A stretch of DNA of 13,285 nt from an uncultured archaeon (GTDB lineage: Archaea > Thermoproteota > Nitrososphaeria > Nitrososphaerales > CALBXV01), in contig CALBXV010000375.1 of the NCBI GenBank assembly GCA_937890045.1, forward strand, positions 1 to 13,285, given 5' to 3'. The translations under genes and the position numbers were made by a program. Shown piece after piece: positions 12,583 through 13,285 of the stretch (the stretch's first letter is position 1; the number at the start of each line of letters is the position of its first letter). Under the pieces are notes generated by a model. The model did no database searches and was not told the DNA's origin. It saw only the letters and a program-made list of their open reading frames with translations.

Positions 12583-12677
12583 TAAAAAGACCATTCCAGA
12601 TCATAAATACTACTACCACAGCAATGCAATAGCAATGCAATAGCAATGCAATATGCCTTGTATGTTTCTTTCTTCAT
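12582..12677 (-). CDS. 31-residue hydrophobic peptide, first gene of the leftward operon
   Basis: The peptide reads MKKETYKAYCIAIALLLHCC followed by GSSIYDLEWSF: a basic N-terminus, a hydrophobic core with adjacent Cys residues, and a polar end. It looks like a lipoprotein-style signal peptide or a tiny membrane protein, though a complete lipobox is not evident. Its stop overlaps the GTG of the zinc-ribbon gene by one base. The hydrophobic core is encoded by three copies of an 11-bp repeat. No convincing Shine-Dalgarno lies upstream of the ATG at 12677, which lowers confidence. Confidence 0.4.
   Translation of the reverse strand: MKKETYKAYCIAIALLLHCCGSSIYDLEWSF
12620..12652. repeat. 11-bp direct repeat, three perfect tandem copies
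   Basis: The plus-strand unit AGCAATGCAAT occurs three times head to tail with no spacer. The total length (33 bp) is a multiple of three, so loss or gain of all three would keep the frame of the surrounding 31-codon ORF, but a one-unit change would shift it. The GCAAT core also forms the arms of the hairpin at 12697-12723. Iteron-like protein binding, slippage-driven variation, or a repeat within coding sequence are all possible. Confidence 0.7.
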
Positions 12678-12696
12678 GATGACCAAATTTAATACC

Positions 12697-12723
12697 ATAT
12701 TGCCCAAAAGCAATGTTTTTTTT
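12697..12723 (+). terminator. Possible intrinsic terminator, rightward
   Basis: On the plus strand ATATTGC pairs with GCAATGT (seven pairs including one G-U) around a six-base loop, followed by seven T residues. The arms are weak (two G-C pairs), but the form is that of a rho-independent terminator. It faces right, towards the divergent gene, and has no annotated rightward gene before it. It might stop antisense transcription coming out of the leftward operon. Read leftward it has an A tract upstream and no T tract, so it would not terminate the main operon. Confidence 0.35.
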
Positions 12724-12740
12724 CACTAAAAATAAATAAA

Positions 12741-12777
12741 AAAAGACTTGACTGGCATAGGTTAAAAACCTTAACTT
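12741..12777 (+). promoter_or_regulatory. Promoter-like element shared with the scaffold upstream region
   Basis: The plus strand reads AAAAGACTTGACTGG, with TTGACT (5 of 6 to the -35 consensus) at 12748-12753, a 17-base spacer and TTAACT (3 of 6) at 12771-12776. Overlapping inverted repeats lie in the spacer and end: AGGTT-AAA-AACCT (12759-12771) and GTTAA-AAACC-TTAAC (12761-12775). About 26 of 37 positions match the minus-strand element at 3811-3847, including the first twelve and the CTTAA end. It would point at the plus-strand gene 230 bases away. Promoter activity is inferred only. Confidence 0.3.
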
Positions 12778-12804
12778 ACAGGACCACGAAACACGAACAG
12801 ACCC

Positions 12805-12878
12805 TTAATATACTAATATAATATACTAATATAATATATACTACTATATATTATTAGTACTATACTATATACTATATG
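12805..12878. repeat. Extremely AT-rich segment with 13-bp direct repeat and inverted repeats
   Basis: Nearly all bases are A or T. The unit AATATACTAATAT is present twice in tandem (12807-12832) with a partial third copy. TACTAATA at 12811-12818 and 12824-12831 has its reverse complement TATTAGTA at 12852-12859, allowing an imperfect long hairpin, and TAGTACTA (12855-12862) is a perfect palindrome. Repeated TATACT hexamers follow. Such a tract could be an easily melted promoter region, a DNA-unwinding element of an origin, or a regulator binding array. No DnaA-box-like sequence was noticed within it. Confidence 0.6.
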
Positions 12879-13007
12879 CTGAACTAAAAATTACATATTT
12901 TTGGAAGGGAGATATATATTTAAACCTTATCCTTACAAATGCGTTTCCGAAATCCATTTTCAAGTTGGAACTCATTTCTTATTCACTTAACTAAAGGAGA
13001 TCAAATC

Positions 13008-13285
13008 ATGTCCATGACTGTCATTCCCATTAAGTTTGCACCTGTTGATGATGGAGACAAGCCACGCACCTCTAACCTGCCTGTCTTCATTGAAACCTCA
13101 ACGCTTGAGAAGAATGGTGTTGTTCGCTATTCATTCAGAAATGATTCGAATGCACCAAGCTTCAGAGTGTCAATGACTGACTTCATTGAACTCATGAAAG
13201 AGGCGGAAGTTGACGCTGATCTCAAGCAGAATGGTGATTGGAGCAGAGATGTTTCACTTCAAGACCTGCTTGACATTCAAGCACC
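13008..13285 (+). CDS. Divergently transcribed gene of unknown function, truncated at right edge
   Basis: An open frame of 92 codons without a stop reaches the end of the window. It begins MSMTVIPIKFAPVDDGDKPR and continues with strand-like (LPVFIETSTLEKNGVVRYSF) and then helical, acidic sequence (MTDFIELMKEAEVDADLKQ). I do not recognise it. The ATG at 13008 has a strong ribosome binding site (AAAGGAG, eight bases upstream). The same frame has an ATG 23 codons earlier (12939), without a ribosome binding site, so it is not preferred. Codon use is somewhat richer in C-ending codons than in the leftward auxiliary genes. As the only rightward gene it may open a separate, differently timed transcription unit, for example replication genes; that is inference from orientation alone. 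Confidence 0.75.
   Translation, partial: MSMTVIPIKFAPVDDGDKPRTSNLPVFIETSTLEKNGVVRYSFRNDSNAPSFRVSMTDFIELMKEAEVDADLKQNGDWSRDVSLQDLLDIQA

Larger units (their letters stand above)
12678..13007. promoter_or_regulatory. Divergent intergenic control region
   Basis: This is the only long gap without a gene in the window (330 bases). It separates the leftward operon from the rightward gene at 13008, so it should carry promoters for both. It contains a plus-strand hairpin with T tract (12697-12723), a promoter-like 37-mer (12741-12777), a segment that is almost wholly A/T (12805-12878) and a strong ribosome binding site AAAGGAG at its right end. I see no canonical consensus -35/-10 pair of good quality in either direction, only several TATACT and TATATT hexamers in the AT segment, so promoter positions are not assigned. 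Confidence 0.55.

Noticed and set aside
12901..12925. GGAGATATATATTTAAA as an archaeal BRE/TATA box
   Set aside because: Peptidoglycan peptidase, GroES and strong Shine-Dalgarno sites point to a bacterial host, and the start codon is more than 80 bases away; AT richness explains the match.
12939..13007. Upstream in-frame ATG for the plus-strand gene
   Set aside because: It has no Shine-Dalgarno, while the ATG at 13008 follows AAAGGAG at good spacing; the extension would include that site as coding sequence.
1..13285. tRNA genes, CRISPR array, insertion sequence, attachment site, toxin-antitoxin or other defence system
   Set aside because: No cloverleaf-like sequence, spaced direct repeats, transposase or integrase, or recognised defence domain was seen. 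The transposase-like zinc ribbon at 10.8-10.9 kb belongs to the exonuclease fusion and has no transposase catalytic domain.

Overview
The window is about 13 kb of a tailed double-stranded DNA bacteriophage (Caudoviricetes), free or integrated. The evidence is one co-oriented series of head-assembly genes: a small-terminase candidate, large terminase, portal, scaffold, major capsid protein and virion surface proteins. A zinc D,D-peptidase of the kind used as endolysin implies a host with peptidoglycan, so a bacterium rather than an archaeon. The large-subunit terminase, the P22-like portal and a capsid protein resembling the phage SU10 type recall large podovirus/siphovirus-like environmental phages. 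I cannot name the host or a close relative. No tRNA, CRISPR array, integrase, transposase or recognisable defence system is present.

Layout. Everything from about 12.68 kb down to position 1 lies on the minus strand and reads right to left. From 12.68 to 8.7 kb is an auxiliary module: a 31-residue hydrophobic peptide, a small zinc-ribbon protein, an 18-residue hydrophobic peptide, a GroES-like co-chaperonin, a 67-residue unknown, a small-terminase-like protein, a zinc-ribbon/HTH/DEDD-exonuclease fusion, a 15-residue minicistron, a protein resembling the nucleotide-modification-associated type, a small beta-rich protein, a HAD-type 5'(3')-deoxyribonucleotidase and a two-helix membrane protein (holin candidate). 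From 8.7 to 0 kb is packaging and head assembly: two small helical proteins in heavily overlapping frames, large terminase, a small unknown overlapping an M15 peptidase, portal, scaffold, major capsid protein, two virion surface proteins, and the first ten codons of another gene running off the left edge. Five of the proteins are short and easily missed (15, 18, 31 and 56-57 residues, plus the ten-codon fragment).

Genes are packed with almost no spacing. Stops and starts overlap as ATGA, TAGTG or 8-14 nt overlaps at most junctions, so translational coupling is likely along the chain. The only long non-coding stretch is 12678-13007. It separates the leftward operon from a divergent plus-strand gene (13008 onward, running off the right edge). 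It holds a very AT-rich segment with a 13-bp direct repeat and inverted repeats, a plus-strand hairpin followed by a T tract, and a promoter-like element partly repeated upstream of the scaffold gene at 3811-3847.

How the genes fit together: TerS/TerL package DNA through the portal into a scaffold-templated shell of major capsid protein, and GroES probably lends itself to host GroEL for folding capsid subunits. The nucleotidase, the nucleotide-modification-like protein and the exonuclease would serve nucleotide or DNA metabolism, and the two-helix protein plus M15 peptidase are plausible lysis partners. Points most worth a second look are the ZnR-HTH-exonuclease fusion with an unusual third-motif residue, the 158-nt two-frame overlap, the string of coupled minicistrons, and the repeated 37-nt promoter-like element.
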